From Massospora cicadina (Eukaryota; Entomophthoromycota; Entomophthoromycetes; Entomophthorales; Entomophthoraceae), in contig JAKSZP010004177.1 in assembly GCA_022478985.1 (NCBI GenBank), positions 1 through 64,000 of the forward strand: a stretch of DNA of 64,000 nucleotides, written 5' to 3'. Position numbers and translations under genes: made by a program. Under the pieces are notes generated by a model. That model did no database searches. It had not been told where the DNA came from and was given only the letters and a program-made list of their open reading frames with translations. Positions 42,370 to 53,700 of the stretch are shown in pieces (the first letter of the stretch is position 1; each line of letters opens with the position of its first letter).

Positions 42370-45300
42370 AGAGAAGCGATGCTATCTCTTGTTGCCAGCG
42401 GGAACGCCACTTATGGGGAGGGGTAGGGAACGTGTGGAGGGGCCGTAGCCACTATTGAGCACGTGTGGAGGAATGGGTCTGATTTGATGAACCAGACTGG
42501 GAACCAGGAGGAGACCAGCTGTCGATGACGCGGTGGGAGATATCCAAACATCCACGCTTGAAAGTGGTCCACCAAATGAGACCGGAATCTGTGGACAGAT
42601 TCAGGGAGGGTGGGGATGGAGCCAGCGATGGCATCCAAGACAATCGTGTGGATAGTCCACATGGCGATTGCAACCACCAGAGCACGGAGGGAGGGTGGAA
42701 GGGGGAGGCCATTGATGAAGCAAACATATCTCTTGACAGACTGAAAGAAGCGTTTGATCCTGCCCTAGCAGACGTTGGACTTCACGCCATATCACTTTAG
42801 AGGTGGGGCACTTCTCCAGGCGGTGGAACAGCGTTCCATACTGGCCACACATGACACAGGATGAGTGTAAAGCGTTAGAGCGCTCAGCTGTACGGTACAC
42901 CCGCCTCAGGCAGCGCCACACATGGGAGCGGACTTGAGGCTGCAACAGAGGATGGTGTGCATATTTCCAGATAGTCTTTTGGGTCTCAGTGGAATAAGGG
43001 ATGTCCAACATGTCCAGGTAGTCCACCCTGGATAGGACTTGAGGTTGAATGGGGATCACGCCATCATGGATGGGTAGCCCCTGTACCTCTTGTGTGAACT
43101 GAGGAGAGGGGCGGCCTCTTCAGGTAGTATGTCCACTAATACAAATTAGCCACTCTGCGCTTCGCATGGAGAGTAGATTTCATTTGTAGTGGGTTTTAGT
43201 CCCGTGAGGACCTGTGGCCGATGTGTGTGATGCGAGGTATTTCATCAGGGAGTTGGGGTTTGATGGTTAGTGAGGCCCAAGGCTCAGGAGAAGTTGGAGC
43301 AGGCCGCGCGGGACAAGTGTTGGGATGGGAGTGTAGGAGCGGTGACAGCCGCGATCCAGGTGCCCAGGATCTTGGTGGCATGGGCTTTGAAGTCAAGCAG
43401 GCCCATGCCACCATGATGATGAGGGCCAAACATGACCTCTAGCCATACTGGTGGAGGGCGGCCTGACCAAAGCCATCCTTGCAGCAAAGTATACAGGGAT
43501 TTGAAGAAGCTTGGGGAGAAGGGGATGGCGTGGGCTCCGAACCAGAGTTTGGATAGGAGCATAGAGTTGGCAAGAACAACCCTGCCAGTGAGGGTAGTAG
43601 GGTGGGCTCTGAGAGAGGCGATTCACTTCATCACATTGTCCAGTATACGGCATTCCATTACTGCTGACGCATATCCGCCTGCCTCCATCCACACGCCCAG
43701 ATGGTGCACCGTTCCTATGGTAGGACGTGGCACAAAGGGGAGCACCAGTAGAGCGGTGTGTTTTGAGTTATTAAGGCGTGGACGTGGGCGAGCAGATGGG
43801 CCGGGTTAGGAACTACTTGCTGGGGCTCAGCAGTTCTGAAACTGACCAAGGAGGATGATTTCGGTTTTGGAGGCGTTCAGTGCCACGTTGCTTACCCGGG
43901 AATATTCCTGGATGAGGGCTTCAAGCGCGCGTGCATCTTTATTATTAGACACCCCCACCACGCAATCATCTGCAAATGCCATCATCTTGACTGGGGTTTG
44001 GCCTGGCACATGGACCCCAGTGAGTTGGGCATTCACATTTCGCAGTAGTGGGTCAAGGCTGAAGTTGTATAAGAGTGGGCTGAGGGGGTCCCCTTGTCGC
44101 AGGCCCCTTTGAGGGCGGACTACTTCTGTTAGGAAGCCAGGGCCACGTACTGCCATTGTTGCAGATTCCGTGAGCAGCATCACACAGTTGATGAAGCGAG
44201 GGGGTAGGCGGAATTGATGGAGGCAGGCCCTGAGGTATTCCCAGTTTACTCTATCATAGGCCTTTTGTTGGTCCAAGAATACAAGTGCCCCAGAGGCTGT
44301 GGACTGACACACATTAGCCACAGAGTGCACGTTATCCAAATCGACCTTCTGGGGATGAAACCAAATTGTTCTGGGGAGATGGTGGCAGATGCTACAGTCT
44401 TTAAACGGTTAGCCATGATTTTTGTTAAATTTTGGTTTCTGTGTTTGTTAAAGAAATGGGGCGTCAGTTGTCTAAGTCAAACCTATCCCCTTTCTTGAAG
44501 AGTGTGACAGTAAAGGCCTCATTCCTCCTGATAGGAGGCGCATTTTCCAGCAGGCTTTGGTTGAGTGAGGCTAGCAGAAATGGGGATATATATTTGAAAT
44601 ATTTTTTGTAGAACTCATATGGAATGCCATCTGGGCCTGGGCATTTTTGGTTTGGCGCACCGCGAATGGCTGTCCATAATTCATTCAGAGTAATTAAATT
44701 CATTATTTCTGGGTATCAGAAAATGGTGCAGATATAAGCTCGGTCAAGAAATTCCACCATTTCGGCCAGCTGAATTGGTTCAGCTTGGTATAACTCAGAG
44801 TAATATCTTTGCATTTTGATTGCCACTTTGGCCAGTGTGTCCGCAATGGTATTATCCGATCTTCACACCTGTGTACAGGCCACGCTATGGCGTGGTGCAA
44901 AATTTTTTAAAGAAGTATGCGGTGCACTTGTCGCCTTTAGTGATGCGTGTGGCCCTGTATTGGACACAAACCCGATGTTTGTGTTGCCTTTTGAGTGCGT
45001 TGAGGTGGGCAGCTGCCTCCGCCCACTTCTGGCCCCATGCAGGGCTATATCCTGTGGCTGGAATGTTGGACTCAAAGTGGGCCAATTCCGCCAGCATGCA
45101 TGAGATAACCGCCGATGTGGCTCGTGAGCATCTGGAGGAGAGATGGCGATAGTGGTGGATGGTGTCTTCTTTGAAAGATGCCCATATGGAAATGGGGTCC
45201 GCACAAAATGGTGCAACAAACGATTTCGCCAAAGTTGCCTCTTCCACCCACGTGGAAAATCCTGGTGATGCGAGCTCAGGGGGGCGGATTTTGCAACAAT

Positions 45301-46007
45301 GTGGGGCCTTTGCAACTGTGACGGGTAAGTGGTATGTTATCAAGACCAGTTGGTGGTCGGAGAATTCCATTTTCATTGTTTTGAAGTGGGAGATGTGGGG
45401 TTGGAATTTCGCCGGCATTAGAATAAGGTTGATGCGGGTCATAGAACTTAATTGGCCGTTGTGGACGTATGGGCGCATCTTGTTTTTGAGCAGTGGGGCA
45501 TGTCACGGCAGCGCATCCATTAATCCAAGCGTGGCTTTTAGAACGCGTAGTTCTATGTGACCCTGTGGGGCAAGGGGTGAGGGCGGCCACCGGTCCATTG
45601 GTGAGGTTAGCCAACAGTTCATGTCACCAACTAGGAAAGAATCTGGGGGTAGTGGGAGGGATTTGACTGATGAGAAAATTCCTGACGCTCTTGTGCACCA
45701 TTTAGGGCATAAATGTTGACGATTGTGTGTGCAATGTCAGCCCACGAGAAGGTGACAACGAGCACTCAGCCATTTAGGAATATTTCTGAGGATGTGAATT
45801 TGAAAAATTATTTTTCCGGATTAGCACCCCACAGTGCTTCAACCAAAAGGATAGGGATGGGAGGAGCATTGTTTTCCAAGCTTCCTCAGAACCTCATGGA
45901 CAGTGGGACTCCTGGATGGCTAGGATATCCATGGGTAAATTGTTTTGTAAAAAACTCAGTTTCCTAGCCCAGGACGTGGAGGCCTTGAGTCCGGCGATAT
46001 GCAGCAT
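42370..46007 (-). pseudogene. LINE-3 ORF2
   Basis: Start MLHIAGLKAS at 46007. Endonuclease blocks DILAIQESHCP, YAPNG-equivalent, TRINLILMP (catalytic Asp-region changed to Asn) and MEFSDH. The RT is open at 44339-43827 with KAYDRVNWEYL, RGLRQGDPLSPLLYN and AFADDCVVGV. The zinc motif CVMCGQYGTLFHRLEKC is at about 42805-42860. Breaks near 45276, 44703, 44464 and 43284. Confidence 0.9.
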
Positions 46008-46039
46008 CCCTAGAGTGAAGTTTCCCCCATTGCACCTTA

Positions 46040-47447
46040 GGTGCGAGGGGTGGGCCCCGGGCCCACCAGCCTCTTTAAGGTCCCCACAGGCTTTCACAGC
46101 AGCGCGGGTGTTAGCAGCAACGCTATTAGGGTTTTTGTTAATTTTTTCAGAAAGAGTCGCGTTGGCTTTGACCTTCACTTTTTGTTTTCCTGATGTCAGA
46201 TGAATTTTTTGTGGTGCAGATAAGTTCAGTGCACCATCGAGCGGGGCAAAAAATTTTTTCAGTTGGGATAGATCCCAAGTCAGTTTTGACTGGAACTTGG
46301 GTGCAATGATTGGGTGAGATCAAATCTCCCATTGGATCCTTGGATTGAGTGGCCCGCTCAGCATGGGCCTCCCAATCTGATTGGGTGATGGATTCCCAAG
46401 TTGCTTCCCGCGCAAAGGTCTCCATGTCCTCCTGGCATTGTGAGTGTGGGATGGTGGTGGTGGCCTTGGCCGCTTCCTTGGCCGCAGCCCTACAGGCCTG
46501 CTTGGCCTTCTTCCGCTCCTGCAGGGAAATGGGCTTTACCAATAGATAACAGCCTTGTGCTCCCCATGGGAAAGCCTCCTTGGTGCTTGCGGTTGGTTTG
46601 TAGTGCGCCTCTCCATTGGCCATGGCTGCCGAGGGGTGCTCTTGGAATGTGACGCCCTCCTTGATGGGGCATGCATGCGCCTTATGGCCAAACGCATCAC
46701 AGTGGGTGCAAATGGGGGGCGCGCTGTCCACAGTTACCTGGAATGGGTGGGTGGTATGCCCTGCGATATCAATAAAGGTGGAGTGCGTGATCTGGGTTGG
46801 TCCTTCACGATCTCCTCAGTTGGGATCAGAACTGCGATGGCTTTGCCAGTGCACAGGTGTGGCATCAGCGTGAAATGTTGCATTTCAAAAGATTGTATTT
46901 CGCCATATATGGCGAGACCATCTTTCAGGTGTTGCTCCAAAATGTCACATTTTACCATAGTAGGCAAAAAGTCAAACGTGAGGAAAATTTGGTTTGATTT
47001 TTTCCATCTGGTGCATTTGGTTTTGACGACCCGTTGCCCTTTGGGGAGTTCAACCAGTATGCGCACCACTGCAGCCTCGTCTGCTGCTATTTTGCTTTTG
47101 AAACCTAGGTCCAGCCAACCGTGTGACATAGAGTGAGGTGCAACGTACACCGTGGTCAAAAAAATTTTGTGTACATCTTCACAAAATTTTTTCCATAAGG
47201 CCGTTTTTTGGATGTCCAGATACACACAGACTCTGAATTCCACCGACAAAAGTGGCTGGGAGTGTGGCGTGGTGATGTACTGGTTGCCTCGTGCTTGCCA
47301 CGCGAGTATCTCCAGGAAAATTGTGACTGCCGTTTTTTTGAGATTTTTTTCTATTCCACCAGATTCTCCGGGGTGTTTTCAAACGTTAGAGGCCGCGGGC
47401 CTTCCGCCTGCTCCTCTCGCCTTGCTTGCCCAACTGCTCCCAGACAT
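46040..47447 (-). pseudogene. LINE-3 ORF1
   Basis: ATG at 47447, then a frameshift. The part 47249-46734 gives WLDLGFKSKIAADEAAV and LEQHLKDGLAIYGEIQS; the part 46731-46147 gives PICTHCDAFGHKAHACP and the Ala/Lys-rich tail to SEKINKN. Frames change near 46735 and 46250. Confidence 0.88.
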
Positions 47448-47759
47448 GGGCGCAGACTAATCTCCTCTGTGAGATTATCAAACTAGATTTAGTCTTCAAT
47501 TGAATAGGTTGCAAAAGTGTTTGCAACGAGAAAGAAAAGTTTTTCTTTAAGCCCATTTTTATGATAAATCATATTTTTCCAGTTGTTAGGATTCCACCGA
47601 GAATCCACTAGGGTTTTTTCACTGTGGGTACTCATATCACTGATATCCACAATATTATCTAAAAATTGGGCAGGTGATGGGCCAATCATAGTAGCAGAAT
47701 TGGAAACACTACTACCTCCAACATTCTTTTTCTCAGATCAAGAAGGAGAATGTCTGACA

Positions 47760-47764
47760 AAGAC
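47760..47764 (+). repeat. 5-bp TSD (AAGAC), right, of element D
   Basis: Second AAGAC; followed by TGAATTGCCACAAA, the continuation of B RNase H. Confidence 0.88.
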
Positions 47765-48130
47765 TGAATTGCCACAAATTTTAATTACACCATGACTGAG
47801 AGGGAGTTCTTAGCGGAAATATATGCATAAAAGTAATTTAGGCTGTATCTGCATGGAGTGAAGTCCAAAGTCATAATGGATCATGCTTCATTAAGCTGGT
47901 TGAAAATCCTCAGGGAGCCTGAAGGGCGTCTAGCCCAATGGGCTCTCAAACTGCAGGCTTTTGACTTTGAGATTCTCCACCAACCTGAGAAAAACACCAG
48001 ATGCCAATTGTTTGCCAAGTTTGCCAACCATACTGTTATGACAAATCTTAGTGATGTTATGTATGACAAAATGCTTAGCGGAAACTACAATGATGAACTG
48101 ACTAAGTCATCAAGGTATTATTTGAAATAA
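47765..48130 (+). pseudogene. RNase H of B, second part
   Basis: TEREFLAEIYA-like text, then KVIMDHASLSWLKILREPEG and WALKLQAFDFEILHQPEKN, nearly parallel to C (VVTDHASLSWLQNLHEPEGW, WALKLQAYDFKILHRPGAK). The T-D-H Asp is kept as M-D-H. Open from 47858 to 48130. Confidence 0.85.
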
Positions 48131-49270
48131 TGGACAAAACGTTCCAGAAGGACGGTAAAATTATACAAGTGAATGGGGGACACAACCATGAATACCCCAA
48201 GGCCTTCCGCCTGACCTAATCTTATTATGAGTGCACACTGAGCCGTTGGACATGATGGAGTATGTAAGAACTAGGACTTGTTGTGATCTCAGTACTATTG
48301 GGAGATCATGAACTCTGACATGTTAATAACTATTTCCTGCTTCCACAAGTGCCAAGTGGAAAAGCCATTCCACCAGAAAACCTCATACCGGTTAGTGAAA
48401 CCCCATTTTTCTTGGCGTACAGTCTCCCTTGATGTTGTTGGCCCTCTGCCAACAGGAGCTAACTGGTATAAGTACATTCTGGTGGTGATTGACCACTTGA
48501 CCAGGTGGGTTGAAGCACGGCGATATGAGATTTGGGGAAGTCACAGTGGCCAAGTTCATAATGGAATATATTATCCAGTGACATGGCTGATCTCAGTTCA
48601 TTCTTACCAAAAATTGAACTAGCCTCTCTTTGCACATCCTTCCGAATTTAAACGAGCTTATGGGCATCTGCGGGGTTCTGACGACCCCATACCACCCTAA
48701 GTCCAAAAGGGTGGTCCAACGAGTTAATGGGACCTTGTTGAACATACTTCAGAAATTGGTAACGGATCAACCTTCTGATTGGAGTTCCCTCCTTTCCACC
48801 ACCGTCTTTGCCTATAACATTTTGCTACCATTCCGCCATGGGGAATAGCCCCTTCAATTACTATATGGACAACACCCTGCTCTTCTGGAACTGCTTTATG
48901 CATGTGTAGAAGATACCAGTGGAATGGATCTCCACCTTTATTTGACTAGACTAGTGGATACGTTGATCAAATTGCAAACCAAAGCGTACTTTCAGCTTAT
49001 CCAAGAAGATCAAGAATCAGTCTGACAACCAGGTATGGCGTAGAGGGCTTGCTCAGCTCAATAATGGGGATATGGTTCTATTTAATGATCAACACAGGTT
49101 TGGGAGGAAGCACAAATTGGCAAGTATCTGAATTAGTTCATTTGAAGTGATGAATAGAACAGAAGTTGACTCCTATACTATCAAGGACCCCATGAGCGGT
49201 TGGATTATCAACTGAGTGCACATGAAGTTCCTTTGGGGCTATAAACAATAGGAGACTTATTGTTCAATCA
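48131..49270 (+). pseudogene. integrase of B
   Basis: VSLDVVGPLPTGANWYKYIL then VVIDHLTRWVEARRY (first Asp), NELMGICGVLTTPYHPKS and RVVQRVNGTLLNILQKLVTD (third residue Glu changed to Gln). The second-Asp block is lost around 48600. FAYNILLPFRHG and RLDYQLSAH end the protein. No chromodomain. Best open parts 48308-48622 and 48630-48848. Confidence 0.85.
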
Positions 49271-49277
49271 AGGGTTA

Positions 49278-49622
49278 AGTCAAGATTCTGATATGACTGG
49301 ACGATAAGCCCTAAGTCGTTATGGCAGAATGGGTGAGATTGGCTGAACTGAGTAAATTGTAATATGGATGAATATCATCTTGGCATAAGGCGATAGGGTG
49401 ATATAGAGCCTTGAATAAACATTTAGTGGATTTCCTCCAAATTAGGCAATGTTGACTTACATCAAATAATGAGTGGATTACCTCAAACTAAGGCATCGTA
49501 AATTTTATAAATGGTAACTCTGAAGGAACCGATGAGAATATGGTGGAACAAATATTTTAAGAAAAGGATTGGCTAACTGAAGTTGCTGATACATAAGTGA
49601 TACAAGAAGATTGAAGGAGGGA
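49278..49622 (+). repeat. 3' LTR of B, first 345 bp
   Basis: Matches the 5' LTR pieces at 17827-17955 and 28569-28800 across the point where A is inserted, which confirms both the identity of B and the insertion site of A. It is cut by LINE-4; the remainder should reappear past base 64000. Confidence 0.85.
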
Positions 49623-49722
49623 AAATTTTACTCTCTCGCTGAAGTCAATAATTGCAAAATATTTAATTCAAGCCTAGGTAAGTTTAATTATCTCATCGAG
49701 GAGATTAGTGTGCACCCAATGT

Positions 49723-51083
49723 TGGGTAGCAGTTGTGCTAGAAAAGTAAAGGGCACAGGATTGGGCTCCACACCATCTAAAGTTCATAAAAGCCCTGGTG
49801 GCACCAGCAGCCTAGAAAAATAAAAACTGGCAGTGAGTATTTCCCTGAAGCTTTTATCCTTGCAAGTGAAATGCAACCAGTTCATCAAAACTTCGCATTC
49901 CCAGCCCCTGTCATCAGTGAAGCATGAGGTTTGCGTTTTCCTGGATAAAAACCAAACGGTGCTTTGGTAAACGTTCTGTGGAGATGTGCACAAACACTTC
50001 CCAGATGCATTATATGTTGCACCGCACTCTATGACCTGCGGTTGGTTGGATCTCAGGTTTGAGACTAAATAAGCAGCGGAAAAAGCCGCACAGGTCGTGT
50101 GGTGGTAGACCTCCAAGATGGTCAACAAGTGTTTGAAACTAAGTGCACTTGATGGACCAAACAAAACTAAATTTTCGCTACGTTTGACTTCCTCCCCCAG
50201 AAATAAAGTGCACAGTGCTGGAGCACCACCTCATGGTTGGGCTTAAGAGCTTTGAGGAACTTTACTCCTTCAAGATGCAACGCTTTACGCTTATGCTGGA
50301 CATGTGCACAGGCAAAGCAATTGTTGTGACTACCCTAACCACGGTCATTGTTGAAGACTACCCAAATTCCCCACACTGCTTTTGTGAATATTGGTGGCCA
50401 GGAAACCCACACGTTCCACGTCACAGTGAATAGTGCACCCCCTATATGCACCTTTTGTCGCACTTTTGGCCACAAGACTCACATATGCCCTTCCAGAGAG
50501 GGCATCACGTAAAAAGATCCTCTCTTACGCAATGGAAAGTGCAGACTCCCATTATGAACCAGATATAGACACCAACACTGCCTTTCCGTGTGGCATGCAG
50601 GGGTGTTACATCCAGGTCAAACCAATGTCCCTGCACGAGTGCAAGTAAACCAAACAGGCCCGCAGAGCAGCGGCCAAGGCAGCAGCTATGGCCACATCTG
50701 TGATCCCGCCTGCCCAGACCCAGGATGACATCAAGTTATTTGCGGCTGAAGTGGCTCAAGAATCCGCTCACCTATCATATTGGGCCAACCAATTTGAGGA
50801 CCTGATGGATGAGTTGGATTTACCTGAGCAAAATTACCAAGCCTTGATTGAAACCAATTCTATGACCCATTTCCATCCTGAATTTTTGTCAACCTTTGAT
50901 GATGCACCGCAGGAGCGCAGCAATTCAAAATATCAAAACAAAACAGCTACTGCCAAAAAAACTAATACTGTGAATTCTAAAATTAATTACCTCAAGACCT
51001 TGTATGAGCCTCCAAATATGCAGTCCAAAAGTACTGCTGCAAAAGTGGAAAAGGATAATCAAGAGGGCTCTTCCTATTGAACC
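49723..51083 (+). pseudogene. LINE-4 ORF1
   Basis: The start region (MLGSSCARKVKGTGLG) corresponds to MSGSSWASKARGAGG. LEHHLMVGLKSFEELYSFKMQ at 50215 matches LEQHLKDGLAIYGEI. The knuckle PPICTFCRTFGHKTHICP is intact at about 50440-50490. The acidic C-terminal part 50688-51080 is open (FEDLMDELDLPEQ) and differs more from copies 1-3 than the rest does. Stops and shifts separate the parts. Confidence 0.8.
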
Positions 51084-51115
51084 TAAGGTGCAATAGGATG
51101 AGCCTTTGCAATAGG

Positions 51116-53155
51116 GGCGTTGAACATCGCTGGACTCAAGGCCTCACTGTCACAGGCTAAAAAATTGAGTTTTAGAAAGAATAATTTACCTGTGGACATC
51201 CTGGAAATTCAGGAATTCTACTGTCCACATGGTGCTGAGGAAAAATTGGCAACCATGATCCTCCCCTCCCTTTCCTTTTGGTCGCCGCACTATGGGGTGC
51301 TTATATGTGCAACCCATAGTTTTGATTTTATTTCCAAAAAATTTACATTAATGGGTGTGAGCTTGTTTTGTCTTTTTCACTGGACAATGAAGTGAATGCT
51401 ATCATTAATATTATGTTACAGCCTGTGTGAAGGCTCGCCGTTAATTCCTCTAAGCTGTTATTTCCCTTCCACTTCCTCCTGATCTGTTTGTGGTAAGCAA
51501 CCTGAACTGCTGGGTCAACCTGGCCACTGATCGCTGGCCTTCAATGCCTACCCCTCTGCAGGGGCACATTGAACTACGCATTCTAAAAGCCACTTTGGGG
51601 CTGTCTGATACCCTCCCAAAACATGCACCGCTACTCCCCACCATATCCCATCCTCATGTGCACAACGGTCAGCTGAGGTCTACGTCCCACATTGACCTTA
51701 TTCTTGCCACGTTGCACACTTTATGATGTCAAAAATTGATTTCTTTGACCACAGGTTGGTGTTGCTTTCATTTTTGTTGTTGCATATAGCGGCACAGATG
51801 CCAAAGTGGTGCAAACTTTGCACAGCAAAGATTATGTCGCCCAGGTTTTCCTCATTATTGGACACTGAAACTTTGGTATTGGAGTTCGCCACACCATTCT
51901 GTGTGGACCCACTTACTATCTGGTCTACCTTCAAGGCGAAGACCATCTGTCAGGCATGCTATCTCTCATCGTGTTGCTCCTGGGCTGCATTAGCAGTCAT
52001 TAGTGAATGCTTGCAGAAGTAGACCAACTGGAGTCTAATGCCCCTGCTGCAAGCTATAGCACAGATTGGGGTCATAAGTGGGCAGATTTGTCTGCTCATC
52101 TCAAAGCACTGGTAAGGCAACACAAACATCTCATTTGTGTTAAGTTCAAGGCAAAAAACATCCTGACATGTGACATGTGCTCCACCTATCTTTTCCAAAA
52201 AAAATTTTGCACCGTGACAGAGCCTGGCCTGAACACAGGTGAGGAGGCTGGACCACTTCATCGCCAAAACTTTAGCCAAAGTGGTAATCAAAGTTCAAAA
52301 CTATTACTCAGAATTAAATCTCTCCAATCCAGTTGAACAGGACAAAATTAATAAGTTTCTGATAGCGCAAATATACGAACCATTTCCTGTTACCTGGTGT
52401 TGATAGCTTTAAATTCTTGGGAAAAACTCTGGTATTCCGTTTTCAGTGCACCACTCAGGAAATGCCCAATTCCAGATGGGGTTCCATATGAGTTCAATAA
52501 TAGATATTATAAATATAACTACTCTTTGTTGCTTTCCTCATTTAAACAATTGTTTGTTAGAAGTGCGCCTCCATCCTGGGTGCCAGCAGGCGTACACAAT
52601 ACCGCTGTATAAAAAAAGAATAAGCTGAATTGGCCAACTGGCGCCCCATATCACTTAATAACAAAGATACTAAATTATTTACTAATATTATGGCCAACCG
52701 CTTAGGGGAAGTTGCCTCTGATATATCTCCTCTAAGCAGTTTGGGCTCATTCCCAAGCGGTCTATATATAACATCCACGCTGTAGCCAGCGTCTGCCAAT
52801 CCCTGGCTACTGGAGCACTTATGTTTCTTAGACCAGCAGAAGGCTTGTGATAGGGTTAACTGTGATTATCTAAAAGCCTGCCTCCACAAGTTCCACCTCC
52901 CTCATTGGTTCATTAATTTGGGTGATGTTGCTTATGGAAACCGCCACAATGGCGGTGCGTGGCCCTGGCTTCCTCACTAATGTGGTTTACCTTCAAAGGG
53001 GTCTCCGCTAAGGGAACTATTTAAACCCACTTTTTTACAACTTCAGCCTCAACACAGTTTTACGCAATGTGAATGCCACCTTATTGGTGTCCATGTGCAA
53101 GGCCAAGCATCATTCAAGATGTTGGCGTTTACTGATGATTGTGTAGTTGGGGCAT
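51116..53155 (+). pseudogene. LINE-4 ORF2, endonuclease and RT to the catalytic box
   Basis: MNIAGLKASLSQAKKLSF at 51120, DILEIQEFYCPHG, LNCWVNLATDRWP, HIDLILATL and FDHRLV give the endonuclease. RT blocks IPDGVPYEFNNRYY, FLDQQKACDRV-like text and FTDDCVVGA (F-A-D-D changed to F-T-D-D) follow. Element C inserts directly after this catalytic box. Confidence 0.85.
53151..53155 (+). repeat. Eroded 5-bp TSD, left, of element C
   Basis: GGCAT here and GATAT at 60504-60508. Both lie at the position where intact LINE copies read GGTGT-like sequence (GTGGGGGTGTCTAATAAC), so each has mutated separately from one original. Direct comparison with the other LINE copies proves the insertion point. Confidence 0.65.
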
Positions 53156-53634
53156 TGTCATGAAGTTGATATGACTGGACAATACAATAACCATATCAGC
53201 GAATTGGAGGGGTATTAAGATGAGTCTTAAGATTATGAAAAAGGGATACACAAAAATATAATTGAGCAAAATGAGGCATTCGGCGAATTGAGAGGATTTA
53301 TGCCAAGATTCGATATGATTTGAGAGTAATTCAAAAAGGGAAGAAGAATAGAAGACTACCAAGCTGAGGATGCATCTGGCTGGGTAACCAAGGTATAAAG
53401 ATCTCATGGAAGATTAAAGGGGATAGTCTTTTTATGAGGGAAAAGGGAGAGCAGAGAAATCTGCAATTTATATTAATTAAAGGTAGAAATAAGGGGCAAT
53501 AGCTCCATATATATTTTATCAAGTTTTATTAAGAAGTCGGCGATCCTCATATCATCCTATTTGGTTGTTCAGTGGCTCATACTCTGTGCAAAACCAACTC
53601 AGCGGAATCAAGCCCTAAACTCCAAGACTTAAGA
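53156..53634 (+). repeat. 5' LTR of C
   Basis: 479 bp; TGTCATGAAGTTGATATG start; matches 60030-60503 and, reversed, the solo LTR at 3079-3557. Minus-strand ORFs 53129-53522 in this block are not genes. Confidence 0.92.
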
Positions 53635-53635
53635 G

Positions 53636-53653
53636 TGGTGCTCACTATAGGGG
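53636..53653 (+). promoter_or_regulatory. Primer-binding site of C
   Basis: TGGTGCTCACTATAGGGG, one base different from the A/B/D site. Confidence 0.8.
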
Positions 53654-53700
53654 GCCACTAAGCAACTGTAGTTGAAGAAACAAAAGCCAATTACTTTACA

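Larger units (their letters stand above)
42273..47541 (-). mobile_element. LINE-3: full-length LINE inside the 5' LTR of D
   Basis: Length about 5.27 kb; same ends and same target words (TTTTAAGCC at 42261-42269, TTTAAGCCCATT at 47546-47557) as LINE-2. Sample stretches differ from LINE-2 by about 2.5 to 10%, comparable with the LTR flanks. Confidence 0.92.
32412..47759 (-). mobile_element. Element D: gag-protease gypsy element with LINE-bearing 6.1-kb LTRs
   Basis: Two near-identical blocks (32412-38552 and 41637-47759) flank a 3.08-kb interior. Each block begins TGTCAG (minus sense), ends CA, and holds a complete LINE about 217 bp in. The interior has PBS, gag, protease and polypurine tract, all on the minus strand; RT, RNase H and integrase are absent. 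The 5-bp AAGAC duplication lies outside the two blocks, which proves that the blocks including their LINEs form the termini of one 15.3-kb insertion. It lies in B RNase H. Confidence 0.88.
41637..47759 (-). repeat. 5' LTR of D, 6123 bp, containing LINE-3
   Basis: LTR proper is 41637-42272 and 47542-47759. The LINE is at the same position and orientation as in the other LTR. It starts (minus) TGTCAGACATTC at 47759 and ends next to the PBS. Confidence 0.88.
17827..49622 (+). mobile_element. Gypsy element B, split by A, D and LINE-4
   Basis: Pieces in order: 5' LTR (17827-17955 and 28569-29006), PBS 29008, gag, protease, dUTPase-like domain, RT, start of RNase H (to 32411), insertion of D, rest of RNase H and integrase (47765-49270), 3' LTR start (49278-49622). 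The two halves join cleanly at both nested insertions: CCAAG flanks A and AAGAC flanks D. It belongs to the same lineage as A and C, without chromodomain. The 3' LTR is cut by LINE-4, which leaves the window. All coding parts carry stops. Confidence 0.85.
49623..53155 (+). mobile_element. LINE-4, 5' part
   Basis: An older member of the LINE family, clearly diverged from copies 1-3. Starts with text like the LINE 5' end (TTACTCTCTCGCTGAAG). Adding the three pieces (49623-53155, 60504-61586, 63503-64000) gives about 5.1 kb, and the last bases match LINE-1 about 130 bp before its end, so it was full-length. It is split by C and by E1. Confidence 0.88.

Noticed and set aside
32412..47759. Segmental duplication of 6.1 kb instead of LTRs
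   Set aside because: The blocks end TG...CA, lie against a PBS and a polypurine tract, and are enclosed by a 5-bp duplication, as LTRs should be.
53129..53522. Minus-strand ORFs over the C 5' LTR, and 3162-3479 on + over the solo LTR
   Set aside because: Both are the same non-coding LTR sequence read in the same sense; open by chance and conserved only because the LTRs are related.
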